Shown here: one piece after another, positions 34,971 through 46,015 of the stretch
Numbering within the stretch: the first letter of the stretch is position 1
How the letters are laid out: each line of letters opens with the position of its first letter
Source of the DNA: Eucommia ulmoides
Lineage: Eukaryota; Streptophyta; Magnoliopsida; Garryales; Eucommiaceae
Length of the DNA stretch: 64,000 nt
NCBI GenBank assembly: GCA_016647705.1
Contig: CM028334.1
Location: forward strand, 11,317,546 to 11,381,545
Direction of reading: 5' to 3'
Program-made: the position numbers and the translations under genes
Notes under the pieces: generated by a model
The model's input: the letters and a program-made list of their open reading frames with translations, nothing else
What the model was told of the DNA's origin: nothing
The model's database searches: none

Positions 34971-35235
34971 TCTATGAGAAGGATTTCAAAATAAAATAAA
35001 AACATTCGGATTTAAATTTTAATTGGACTTAATTGGATAAGGTACCATCTTTGAACGGGCGTCTTGGGGTGCTTGACACCTTCCCCGAGCGTAACTGTCC
35101 CCCGAACTCTTTACACGAATCTCTGGTCGGACCATGTTATTTTTGGAATCAAAATTTTACTTAAGCCATTTTTTTAAATTTGTTTTCAAAAAGAAAATCT
35201 GGTGACCTAACACATCATTTAAACTCAATGCTAGG

Positions 35236-35244
35236 TGGTGATTA

Positions 35245-35275
<31 letters not shown>

Positions 35276-35865
35276 CAGGCTTAACTATTGTAATGAGAAA
35301 ATCAACGTATAAAAAAAACCCTTCTCATTTTACCAGCGAAATATATCTATTTTTTATTTTCTTTGGAAAATTGGGGTGCGTTCACTTACCTCAGTTGGGA
35401 GTCCAACTACTCTTTGAAATTGGTGAAGGACTGCTTCCACATCAGCGAGGCGATGTTCTATGATGGCTCCGTTCTTAGGAGCTGCCTGTATACGGTTAGC
35501 TGTTGCTTAGACACTGTGGTGGCATGAGGGCGATGAATAGAAGCCAACCTCTCGCTCACGATGAGCCCTCAGGTCTGGGAGCTTGGCCCATGGGTAACCT
35601 TGGTACCGTGTCTTCGTAGATGAGGGAATCTTAATGCTGCCAGGGAAGCCTTGATCATTCTTAATTTTATACTAAATGTTCACCTTTAATTTATACTTTT
35701 AATAGCCTTTTTTTTAATTTTTTACTAGTAATAGCATAATTTATTAATTTTACAGGTACAAGTTAGAGAATAAAAAATGTCGAAAAAATGACGAAGAAAG
35801 TAGCTGAAAATGCGCCCATTTGCACTCGAACGGTTTTGGCCCAGTTAAATGTTACAAAGCACAAA
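35236..35865. other. Degenerate retrotransposon DNA between LTR and tandem array
   Basis: A T16/A15 block lies at about 35250-35275. On the minus strand near 35460-35390 a broken frame reads NGAIIEHRLADVEAVLHQF followed by QRVVGLPTE, which has the helical look of a gypsy gag segment; stops occur nearby. From about 35700 the sequence leads into the first 1-kb monomer. Confidence 0.4.
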
Positions 35866-38800
35866 AGGAAAAGAATATATTGAGTGGTTTTTAGGGAATG
35901 ATTATACTGGAGAATTAATGTCATTGAAGACCATTAAAGAGAATCAATGGAATATTGGGAAAGAAACCAAGAAAGGAAAATCTGGCAGTGGGGTTTCTTA
36001 GGAGACTTTTTAGGGAACATTCATATATTATTCTCTTTGTTTGGCCAAAAGGGAGGATTCATCATTCCGTTCATTTTTATTTTTCTTGTTTTCATTTTTT
36101 GGCTACTGTTTTCGGTGGTGGTGGAGTTCTTCACTGTGGGTTTGTTGAATATCTTCTAGAAAGAAGAACAGCCGCCATGAACGGCTAAGGCTTCATGTCG
36201 GGTTAGGCTGTATTCGTTCTAAGATTTCTTTATGTAATTTTATTTTCTTATTCTTTTTTTATCTGCGCATAAGGTTGTATAACAAGGGTTTATGCTTATA
36301 CATTATTTATGAAATCAATTATTATATTTATATGAATGTTAAAAATATTTTATTGGTACTTTTGGGGTTAGATTTGTGGTTTAAATCTAACCGTTATATA
36401 ATCAATTTTGTTAGAATTGATACGGTTTAATAAGATGAGTTGTGTTTAGGGATTAATTCATCATAATTTAGTAGGAATCGAATTCCAAAGATAATTCATA
36501 TCGATTAAATGGTCGGTTAATTGACATATTTGATATGATAGAATATGCTTAGGGATTGGTTCACCGTAAATTAGGAACTGAATCCCGAAGATGGTCCATG
36601 TGATTAAATAGTCGTACTTTCGTTGTAATTTTTCTTGTAATTAAATATTTCATTATATATAGAATCAAAATAGATAAAGAATTAAAACATATTAGACTAA
36701 TCAAAAGACGAATGCATGCCCTTAACCCAGTTATTTATCATTCAATATTTTAATTTAATTATGTTTTTTGTATTAAAAAATTCCAAAATCAATCTTGTTA
36801 AATTCAACCGAAAAATAAGATAAAAATTAATAATTACAATCTAATTCATGTAGTTCAACCTAATACTTAAGTCGCTATACTACGATAGGAAAATAAAATG
36901 TTGAGTGGTTTTTAGGGAATAATTTCACTAGAGAATTAATGTCACTGAAGGCCATTAATGAGAATCAATGGAATATTGGAAAGAAACCACGAAAGGAAAA
37001 TCTGGAAGTGGGGTTTCTTAGGAGACTTCTTATGGAACATTCATATATTATTCTCTTTATTTAGCCAAAAGGGAGGATTCATCATTCCGTTCATTTTTAT
37101 CTTTCTCGTCTTCATTTTTTGGCTACTGTTTTCAGTGGTGGTGGAGTTCTTCATTGTGGGTTTGTTGAATATCTTCTAGAAAGAATAACAACCGCCATAA
37201 ACGGCTAAGGCTTCATGCCGGGTTAGGCTGTATTCGTTTTAATATTTTTTTATGTAATTTTATTTTCTTATTCTATTTTATCTGCGCATAAGGTTGTATA
37301 ACAAGGATTTATGCTCATACATTATTTATGAAATCAATTATTGTTTTTATATGAATGTTAAAAATAATTTATTGGTACTTTTGGGGTTAGATTTAATACC
37401 TATGGTTTAAATCTAGCCGTTATACAATCAGTTTTATTAGAATTGATACAGTTTAATAAGATGAGTTATGCTTAGGGATTGATTCACCATAAATTAGAAG
37501 GAATCGAATTCCAAAGATAATTCATACCGATTAAACGGTCGGTTAATTGACATATTTGATAGGATGAAATATGCTTAGAAATTGGTTCATCGTAGATTAG
37601 GAACCGAATCCCAAAGATGGTCCATATCGATTAAATAGTCGTACTTTCGTTGTAATGTTTCTTGTAGTTAAATATTTCATTATACATAGAATCAAAATAA
37701 ATAAAGGATTAAAACACATTAGGATAATCAAAAGACGAATGCATGCCCTTAACCCAATTATTTATCATTTAGTATTTTAATTTAATTATTTTTTTGTATT
37801 AAAAAATTCCAAAATCAATCTTGTTAAATTCAACCTAAGAATAAGATAAAAAATTAATAGTTACAATCAAATCCATGTGGCTCAACCCAATACTTAAGTC
37901 GCTATACTACGATAGGAAAAGAAAATGTTGAGTGGTTTTTAGGGAATGATTACACTAGAGAATTAATGCCATTAAAGGCCATTAATGAGAATCATGGAAT
38001 ATTTGGTAAGAAACCACGGAAGAAAAATCTGGCAGTGGGGTTTCTTAGGAGACTTCTTAGGCAACATTCATATATTATTCTCTTTGTTTGGCCAAGGGAG
38101 AGGATTCATCATTCCGTTCATTTTTATTTTTCTTGTTTTTATTTTTTGGCTACTGTTTTCGGTGGTGGTAGAGTTCTTCACTGTAGGTTTGTTGAATATC
38201 TTCTAGAAAAAAGAACAACTTTTATGAATGGCTAAGGCTTCATGCCTGGTTAGGTTGTATTCGTTCTAAGATTTCTTTATGTAATTTTATTTTCTTATTC
38301 TATTTTATCTACGCATAAGGTTGTATAACAAGGATTTATGCTCATACATTATTTATGAAATCAATTATTATTTTTATATGAATGTTAAAAATAATTTATT
38401 GGTACTTTTGGGGTTAGATTTAATACCTGTGGTTTAAATTTAACCGTTATACAATCAGTTTTATTAGAATTGATACGATTTAATAAGATGAGTTATGCTT
38501 AGGGATTGATTCACCATAAATTAGTAGGAATCGAATTCCAAAGATAATTCATATTGATTAAACGGTTGGCTAATTGACATATTTGATAGGATGAAATATA
38601 CTTAGGGATTGGTTCATCGTAGATTAGGAACCAAATCCCGAAGATGGTCCATGCCGATTAAATAGTCGTACTTTCGTTGTAATTTTTCTTGTAGTTAAAT
38701 ATTTCATTATACAAAGAATCAAAATAGATAAATAATTAAAACACATTAGGATAATCAAAAAACGAATGCATGCCCTTAACTCACTTATTTATCATTTATT

Positions 38801-39965
38801 ATTTTAATTTAATTATTTTTTTGGTGTTAAAAAAGTCCAAAATCAATCTTGTTAAATTCAACCGAAGAATAAGATAAAACTTAATAGTTACAATCTAATC
38901 CATGTGGCTCAACCCAATACTTAAGTCGCTATATTCCGATAGTTAGCGCTTAGATTGGCAATTAAATTTGAGTAATCAAGCCCTCTCTTGCCTCCCTTGG
39001 GAAAGAAACCACAAAAATAAAATTTGGCGGTGGGGTTTCTTAGGAGACTTCTTAGGAAACATTCATATATTATTCTCTTTGTTTGGCCAAGGGGAAGATT
39101 CATCATTTTGTTCATTTTTATTTTTCTTTTTTTCATTTTTTGGCTACTATTTTCGATGGTGGTGGAGTTCTTCACGGTGGATTCGTTGAATATCTTCTAC
39201 AAAGAAGAACAGCCGCCATGAACAACGAAGTCTTTTTACCGGGTTAGGCTGTATTCATTCTAAAATTTCTTTATATAATTTTATTTTCTTATTCTATTTT
39301 ATCTGTGCATAAGGTTGTATAACAAGGATTTATGCTCATATATTATTTATGAAATCAATTATTGTTTTTATATGAATGTTAAAAATAATTTATTGGTATT
39401 GTTTTTATATGAATGTTAAAAATAATTTATTGGTACTTTTGGGGTTAGATTTAATACCCGTGGTTTAAATCTAACCGTTATACAATCAGTTTTATTAAAA
39501 TTGATACGGTTTAATAAGATGAGTTATGTTTAGGGATTGATTCACCATAAATTAGTAGGAATCGAATTCCAAAGATAATTCATACCGATTAAACGGTCGG
39601 TTAATTGACATATTTGATAGGTTGGAATATGCTTAGAGATTAGTTTACAGTAGATTAGGAACCGAATCCCGAAGATGGTCCATGTCGATTAAATAGTCGT
39701 ACTTACGTTATAATTTTTTTATAGTTAAATTATTTCATTATACACAGCATCAAAATAGATAAAGAATTAAAACACATTATGATAATCAAAAGAAGAATGT
39801 ATGCCCTCAGCACGGTTATTTATCATTTAGTATTTTAATATATTTTTTTTATTAAAAAATTCCAAAATCAATCTTGTTAAATTCAACCGAAGAGTAAGAT
39901 AAAAATTAATAGTTACAATTCAATCCATGTGGATTAACCTAGTATTTAAGTCGCTATAATACGAT
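35866..39965. repeat. Tandem array of four 1.02-kb monomers
   Basis: Monomers run 35866-36886, 36887-37913, 37914-38940 and 38941-39965, giving periods of 1021, 1027, 1027 and 1025 bp. All share ggggtttcttaggagacttc, gccgccatgaacggctaagg (varied), gggttaggctgtattcgt and, at their ends, cttaagtcgctatactacga. Copy 4 has a different first 60 bp (agttagcgcttagattggca), which also forms the sequence just right of the array (39966 onward). The content resembles an LTR or LTR-adjacent unit: AT-rich, leader-like, non-coding. A hydrophobic frame of about 70 codons is shared by copies, but nothing suggests that it is translated. Confidence 0.92.
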
Positions 39966-39986
39966 AGTTAGCGCTTAGATTGGGAA

Positions 39987-40454
39987 TTAAAATTGAGCGA
40001 TCAAGCCATCTCTTACCTTCCTTGACTCATGGTCGCAGGGCTGCGGGCAGTCCTTGGGCACATGTCTGTTGGAGAAGATTACCCTATCTCCGTAATTCTG
40101 AGGTCGCTCCTCTCGCCCTGTGATTTGGAGATTTGGTCCTTCTCGGGCAAGGGTCGACTGTAGGTGGGAGATGAGGGATTGAGAGTAGTTCAGGAACTCG
40201 CCTAGCCGGCGTTCCAAGTTGTCGATCCGTAAAACTTCTACAACTCCAGATGTTTGCCCCATAAAGGGTCTAGAGGGCAAGGACAACGGACCCGTCTTGC
40301 CCATGGGAGGTAGGTTGTCTTCATTTGTGGGAACCCGATGGTCTGACCTCGGGACTTTCGACATATCTTTGGAGGGAAGATCACTTGAGTTGCTATTTAC
40401 TGCAGGTGTTTGGTCTCTTCGTCTAATTATATGACCAGACCGTGTGATAATCAA
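39987..40454 (-). pseudogene. gag N-terminal remnant of the outer Ty3 element
   Basis: The minus-strand frame starts IITRSGHIIRRRDQTPA and continues with polar, proline-rich sequence, a helical segment (DNLERRLGEFLNYSQSLISH) and a basic tail ending at 39987. It lies about 60 bp inside the 5' LTR, where gag should start. TRSG near the N-terminus is common in plant gypsy gag proteins. The first codon is TTG (40452-40454) rather than ATG, with a stop just upstream, so the start is probably mutated. The frame is cut off where the tandem array begins. Confidence 0.6.
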
Positions 40455-40511
40455 ATCTTAGCCAAACAGGGAGCTTATGACCAGAGGAAGATTTCTTGTG
40501 CACTTCCCATA

Positions 40512-41911
40512 GATAGTGTCGAGAATTGGTAAACACTAGCAAAATGGTCCGATCAGGTTACACGTGTAAATTGGTGCTGAGTTAGAGTGTTGAAGTGGAG
40601 TTCTGAGTCTTGGAGAACTAGCTAAATATCCAAAAATTATTAAGTAACCTTCAAATGCCTACTTGAGGTTCATAGAGCTGACGTCTAGAAAACGCGTAAC
40701 TATGCAAGGACCCGGTGAAACCCCTCTGATGTAAGAGTAAGAGCTCGGGGCGAAAAGGCTATACAAATACTTCAATTGAAATAATGTGCATTACCTTGAG
40801 AATTGAATGCGCCTTGGTATTTATAGGAGTGGAGGGCGATTAACATCGCTTAATTAGAGCCTTGAGTGCAATTAATTAGTCGAAATCATGCATTTTGTTC
40901 ATATGGAGTGCTTGAGGAGATAACTCTATGGGCTCGGGCTTTTTGGCCCATTATGAGTGCCCATGGGCTTAACCGGTTGACTTTGAGGAGATTTGTCTAG
41001 TGAAACTGATCCGTGGAGGCCTGATGATAATGAGAGGTGCGAAATGGCAAACAGACAGAGAAAAATGACTAAGTTGATGGCCACCCAAAGACCAGAGTGA
41101 AGAGCTTTGGTCGTCAGATCTCAAGACGTTGATCTTTGGACGTCGGATCTTTATTTGTCGGCTCTTTGGACGTCGAATCTCCGAATGTTGATAATCAAAA
41201 GGGTTTTCCAAGTGGAGGGTGCTCTCTAGAGGAAACTTGACAGGTCGTTGGTCGTTGATAACGTTGATATCGACCAGATGAGACATGATGGAGCTTCTGG
41301 ATAGCGTACTTTCGAATGAGAGCTCACATAGCAGAGAGCATAAAGGCTTTTTGAGGAGCTCTGATCGGAGAGCTCTGGTTGTTGGCTACAGAGAAGAGAT
41401 CTTCTCTTCTGAGGAGCTCTGGTCATCGCTTATCCATTGGGTTCTACCCTTGATGGATGCCGACCAGAAGTAGTACGAGCTCTAATCGTCACTTTTCCAA
41501 TGGGTTCTACCCTTGGTGGATGCCGACCAGAAGTAGCACAGTAGGGCAATGGTCAGCGCTTTCCAAATGGCTGCCCAAAAACCAGAGATAAAAGCTCTGG
41601 TCATCGGTACTCTGGACGTCGACTTTCTGGTCGTCGAATCTCTATCTGTTGACTCTCTAGATATCGGATTTTAGTCCTCGGGTTGTCGGATCTCTACCCA
41701 TTGACTCTCTGGGCTTCGACTCTCCGGACGTCGGATCTTTGTCCTCTATCCCCTGGTCATTAGATCTCTGTTCGTCGACTTTCTGAACTTCGACTTTCTG
41801 GACGTCGGATCTCTATCATCTGTCCTCTGGTCATCGAATCTTTGCCTGTCGACTCTTTGGACATCTACTTTTTGTCCTCTATTCTCTGGTTGGAGGATTT
41901 TTCCCACATCA
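40512..41911 (-). repeat. 5' LTR of the outer Ty3 element
   Basis: It is 1.40 kb in the minus orientation, starting TGATGTGGGAAAAATCC at 41911 and ending ...CTCGACACTATCT. Minus-strand TATAAATA (40818-40825) is in the expected promoter position. Downstream on the minus strand, ATGGGAAGTGCAC may be a decayed primer site, but none is clear. The minisatellite at about 41580-41900 is shared with the other LTR. Confidence 0.8.
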
Positions 41912-41916
41912 AATAT

Positions 41917-43300
41917 TATTCACTCTAGTCCCACTAGGTATATTATTTCTTAGTCAAAATTAAAATTAAAAAACTAACAGCTAATTCATTTGGCTGACAT
42001 GGTTGGAATACAATTCTAAATATCTACTAGCTAAAATACTATTCATGAGGCAAAATAGTATTTTAGCTAATTTAAATGCCTATTTGGGTTGAATGCGCAT
42101 TTACGCACTCCGTTTGGATTGAATGGAAAGAGAGAAAATGGGAGGGGAAGGAAAACAAAAAAGAGGATTTTCTTTAGAAAATTGATACAAAATATTTTTT
42201 AATAAAATAAATTAAATAGAATTAAAATGGTAAAAGAATGAAAAGATTAGAAATAAAAGAGTATGGTCACCAATTTAAAAGACAATTTAAGAAAAGAAAT
42301 AAAGAGAAACTCGTGAATACGTGGAGAACATAGTGGAGATGCAAACATAGCAAGATGTGCAGATAAAGATCCATGGAAGTTGATGTTCCCAAAAATTCTA
42401 AACACGTGCAACTAGTTTCTCATGTGCCAAAAACCTCTTCAACTTTACATTCCAACTTACAAAACCAATTAGTTCTTGGAGGGGAGAGGGACACCGGTGT
42501 AGTGTTAGTCAAAGAACCTCCAATGTGAGAATAAATTAATCTAATTAGAAGAGGGCTAAAGTACTCAAATCAGTCGTAAAAAATAAACCATGATATCTTT
42601 TCTTTTTACAGGCTTAGTTAATCTTTGTCGTTTCATTGATGAGATCGTCCGTTATGTAATCTCCTCCTAATGGTATGGGATATTACCATGATCTTCTTCA
42701 TTAAACCAGGAGAATATCTCTGTAACGTTCCCCTACAAAGTATGGGCCATTACAATCAGATGGTCGTAATGTTCCTCATGCATAGGGGACGTGGTTATCA
42801 TGGGCTGACTTATTCGCTCTTAGCCTTATTATTTTGGGTTCTGGTTTCCCTTTAATGGGCCTGCTTGTGAGGTCTGATCTATCTGTATGCTAGACTGCCA
42901 AGGTCTCCTCCTGATGGGCCTGATGTACTCAGCCAACTTATATATTGGGTTTATGTTTTTTGGGTCAAATCATTGACCCGATCCAACCCATTTAGGTCCT
43001 CAATCCTTTAACAATCATAAGAGAGAGTTTTCCCATATATGAAGCACATAGATATTGAGAGATCGTGTGAGATTAAACCTAATCCACTCAAATCGAATGA
43101 ATTAGCATAGAATAGGTTAAATGTGAAGTGGTTCCAGCAAGAAGGATTTGAGGGGAGAATACAAAAAATTAAAGAAAATCAGACCTAGGGAACAATTAAA
43201 ATAAAGAGGAAAATAAAATCAGCATACTAGATAAGCCTCAGGAGGTCGAGATGGTATTCTAGGAAGGCTAATGAAAATTTCCATGCTTGTTACTATAGTA
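41917..43300. other. Intergenic DNA with one strong stem-loop
   Basis: No gene is recognised. A perfect inverted repeat, AGCTAAAATACTATT (42029-42043) against AATAGTATTTTAGCT (42054-42068) with a 10-nt loop, lies near the left side and may be a MITE remnant. At 42640-42990 there is text of mixed composition with repeated ctcctcctgatgggcctg-type phrases, but no reading frame or terminal repeats. Confidence 0.5.
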
Positions 43301-43329
43301 CTTTTTGGTTGATCGATAGAACATGTTAG

Positions 43330-43560
43330 GAACTTAATAAATTATAATTCGGTGTTTTTCAGTCGACTGGTAGGATACAATTGGTCGACCGAATTCATCA
43401 GAAATCTTGAGTCACTTATTTCTTGGATTGAATGCAATCTCAATGTTGGTGGTCGATCGACATGCTTAAAAACACTACGGGAATGGTTTTTGGTAATTTT
43501 TCCTTGGTCGATTGTTGGTTCAAAATAAATTTGGGAGATTTTTAGGGGAATTTTGATATT
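43330..43560. repeat. GTCGAC-motif sequence resembling a copia U3
   Basis: Motifs agtcgactgg, ggtcgaccgaatt and gtcgatcgacatg occur within about 90 bp (43361-43463). They recall the GTCGAC-rich U3 part of the LTRs at 19850-20030, 27250-27440 and 32410-32590, without collinear alignment. It could be an LTR fragment of a related family. Confidence 0.3.
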
Positions 43561-44024
43561 GGGATGAAATTATTAAGTCCATATAAATTGATTCAATCAA
43601 AATCCATGATTGTTTAGCAGTTTAACCGGAAAGTGATAAATTTTGTAAAAGGAATTTTATTATTTAATCCTCTCTTGATAGCCTATTAAGGATTCAGATC
43701 TCCTGAAAACCATAATTAAGTTTTCAAATCCCAATATTCTTTTAGGAAAAAGTCTCTGGATTTTAACCATTTTGTTCACAAGTATTTACGAATCTGCCTT
43801 TTTATCCTATGCAATAAGACAAAGTTGAATACCAACGATATTAATGTTAACGTAAAACACTTCAAACAATACCCCTTGCCTATATTACAAAAATACATTT
43901 TGAATTCATGTTAATGTTATTTGCATTCATGTTTTTTTTTCCTCATCTGTTTTGTATGTGTTACGTTAACGTTAACTTATTTTTATGTGAGTTAAAGTTT
44001 ACTCATTTTTAGTAATACAATTTT

Positions 44025-44070
<46 letters not shown>

Positions 44071-44424
44071 TGGTCAAATCTTGACTATGTAACAAAACTA
44101 CGATTTGAAATTCACATTAACTTTAACGTATTTTTCATATTTTTTATGTATTTCACGTTAACACATATTTCCTCATCTGTTTGGGTACATTAAAATATTA
44201 ACGCATTTTTTACCATCAAATTGTGGGTTTTAACATTTACGTATTTTATTTTTTTGGGGTTATGTGTGTTAACATATTTTGCTTTAATATTTACGTTAAC
44301 GTTCTATCACATATTTTTGTCTTGTGCGCGTTAACGTTAACTACCATATATGGTATTTTGTCCTTTTGAGCTAAAGGTAAGTTTGAGTTGGGTTTGCGTT
44401 AACATTAATACACATTTTTTGGGG

Positions 44425-45000
44425 GGTCTCCTATGTTAACGTTAACACATTCATATTGTCTGAAAACCCATATATGAGAAAATAAAAAGCAAACATTGAT
44501 GTTAACGTAAATGCACATTTTTAGGGGTCTCTTTCCGTGTTAATGTTAGCACATTCATGTTGTCCAGAAAAAATATGTGAAAAAATACACAATACTAACG
44601 TTAACGTAAAATACACATTTTTATTAGTTTGCATTAACACCAACGTTAGCGTTAATACACATTTTTCTTAGTTTGCGTTAACACTAATGTTAACGTAAAA
44701 TACACATTTTTCTTAGTTTGCATTAACGTTAATACAGATTTTTCTGTGGGGCTCCTATGTTAATATTAACGCATTCATGTTGTCTGGAATCCCATATGTG
44801 AGAAATCAAAAAGCATACACTGATATTATTGTTAATGAAAATTTTCACCTATATGTTAACGTTAACGCGTCCATGTTGTCTGGATACCCATATGTAAAAA
44901 ATCAAAAAGCGACGTTAACGTTAAATGGATATTTTCACTCCAAATGTTAACGTTAACACATCCATGTTGTCTGGAATCCATACGTGAAAAAAACAAACAA
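44425..45000. repeat. Degenerate tandem repeat of about 90-220 bp spacing with GTTAAC motifs
   Basis: The phrase atgttaacgttaacacattc, followed by (a/t)tgttgtctgg and catatgtgagaaa-type text, recurs near 44433, 44538, 44757, 44853 and 44944. It is interleaved with gtaaaatacacatttttctt units. Confidence 0.7.
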
Positions 45001-45204
45001 ATATTGACGTTAACGTAAAAAAATAAATACCCCCTCCACCTTCACCACCATTCATATGGCAACCATTATCATCGCCGACACCATTCCCAAAAATACTTTG
45101 TTCATAGATCTAAATGAATAAACAAAACTCAAATTCACATATCTGAATGACACACAACAACAAATGGTAAGCTAATATATGAAAATTCATATATTCATTT
45201 CTAG

Positions 45205-45210
<6 letters not shown>

Positions 45211-45271
<61 letters not shown>
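45211..45271. repeat. (AT)n-(AG)n microsatellite
   Basis: A run of TA dinucleotides to about 45248 is followed directly by GAGAGAGA to about 45271. Confidence 0.95.
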
Positions 45272-45918
45272 ATAAGAGTTTCTTCACAATACAAATAGAA
45301 CAATAAACAAAAACAAGCCAATTCCAGCACTAATGTGTGAAAACAAGAGAGAGAGAGAAAGACTAGATGAAGATTTATGAATTGTAGATGGTTTGATCGA
45401 AGCCGTTAAAGAGATTCCCTTAAAAAGACCCTTCATTTCCCTTTTAATCACTACAACAAAAACTACTTAAAATGGCACTTCTGTTGGGATACTATAGGTA
45501 TTGTGCCTTATAAAGGTATTTTTCGGGGCACAAAATTGGTAGTGTCGCATAAAAGTAAATTTACCGGGACACTATATGTATTGTGCCCTATAAAGGTGCT
45601 TTTTGGGGACACTATATATATTGTGCCCTTATAATCAAATAATTAAAGAACACAAAGTGGTGTCCCAATAAAATTTAATTAGTAATTAAATTAATTAATA
45701 TCCATATATAATATAAAAGGATATAAACTAGTGCTCTAAAAACAGAAACTATATTAGGGCATAATTTTGTATCCTATTATAATTTAATTATTTATTTATA
45801 GGTCACTTAATGGTGCCCTAATATGTATATTAAAATAAATTTAAAAAATTAGATTAGAGGACAATTAATGGTTCCCTAATATCTATAATAAAATTAATAA
45901 AATCAATTGAAAAGAAAA

Positions 45919-46015
45919 AATAATTGGGAATGTTTAGAGATAGCCAAACGATGTCGTTTTGTGACAAGAATTGGGAATCATGTTCAGAGACAGCCAAAAC
46001 GACGTCATTTTGTGA
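45919..46015. promoter_or_regulatory. Duplicated AACGACGTCGTTTTG-like motif inside the CACTA element
   Basis: aattgggaatgtttagagatagcc aacgatgtcgttttgtga and, about 47 bp later, aattgggaatcatgttcagagacagcc aaaacgacgtcattttgtga are two copies of one unit. Each ends in a near-palindrome around ACGACGTC. Such motifs occur in plant gene promoters, so this may be captured promoter DNA. Confidence 0.45.

Larger units (their letters stand above)
33541..35235 (+). mobile_element. Further LTR with palindrome-rich promoter and internal tandem repeats
   Basis: The segment starts abruptly inside the copia LTR (a TGTAGATTTTTCG near 33566 is a possible true start). A promoter-like region contains palindromes (33686-33792) and TATAAATA at 33852-33859. 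Downstream are a purine-rich leader and six tandem repeats (about 34150-34970). It ends near gaaaatctggtgacc at about 35190-35205. In related plant gypsy elements, ctggtgac marks the primer site after the LTR. No second LTR was found, so it may be a solo or partial LTR. The lineage is inferred only. Confidence 0.5.
13931..41911 (-). mobile_element. Ty3/gypsy-type retrotransposon, outer shell of a nested cluster
   Basis: Two related LTRs lie at 13931-17460 and 40512-41911 in the same minus orientation. Both begin on the minus strand with TGATGT(A/G)GGGAAAA, and the outer bases are flanked by the identical 5-bp duplication AATAT at 13926-13930 and 41912-41916. A purine tract (plus-strand gtttcccccctcg, 17461-17473) sits just inside the 3' LTR, and a gag-like frame follows the 5' LTR. 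These features identify a single insertion now about 28 kb long. The LTRs have diverged visibly, so the insertion is old. Its body is broken by a series of later elements listed separately. The Tat/Ogre-like group is a possible lineage; I cannot prove it because no polymerase region is recognisable. Confidence 0.8.

Noticed and set aside
35947..38206. Hydrophobic frame of about 70 residues repeated in the tandem monomers
   Set aside because: It is conserved only because the monomers are copies; copy 4 disrupts it and there is no coding context.
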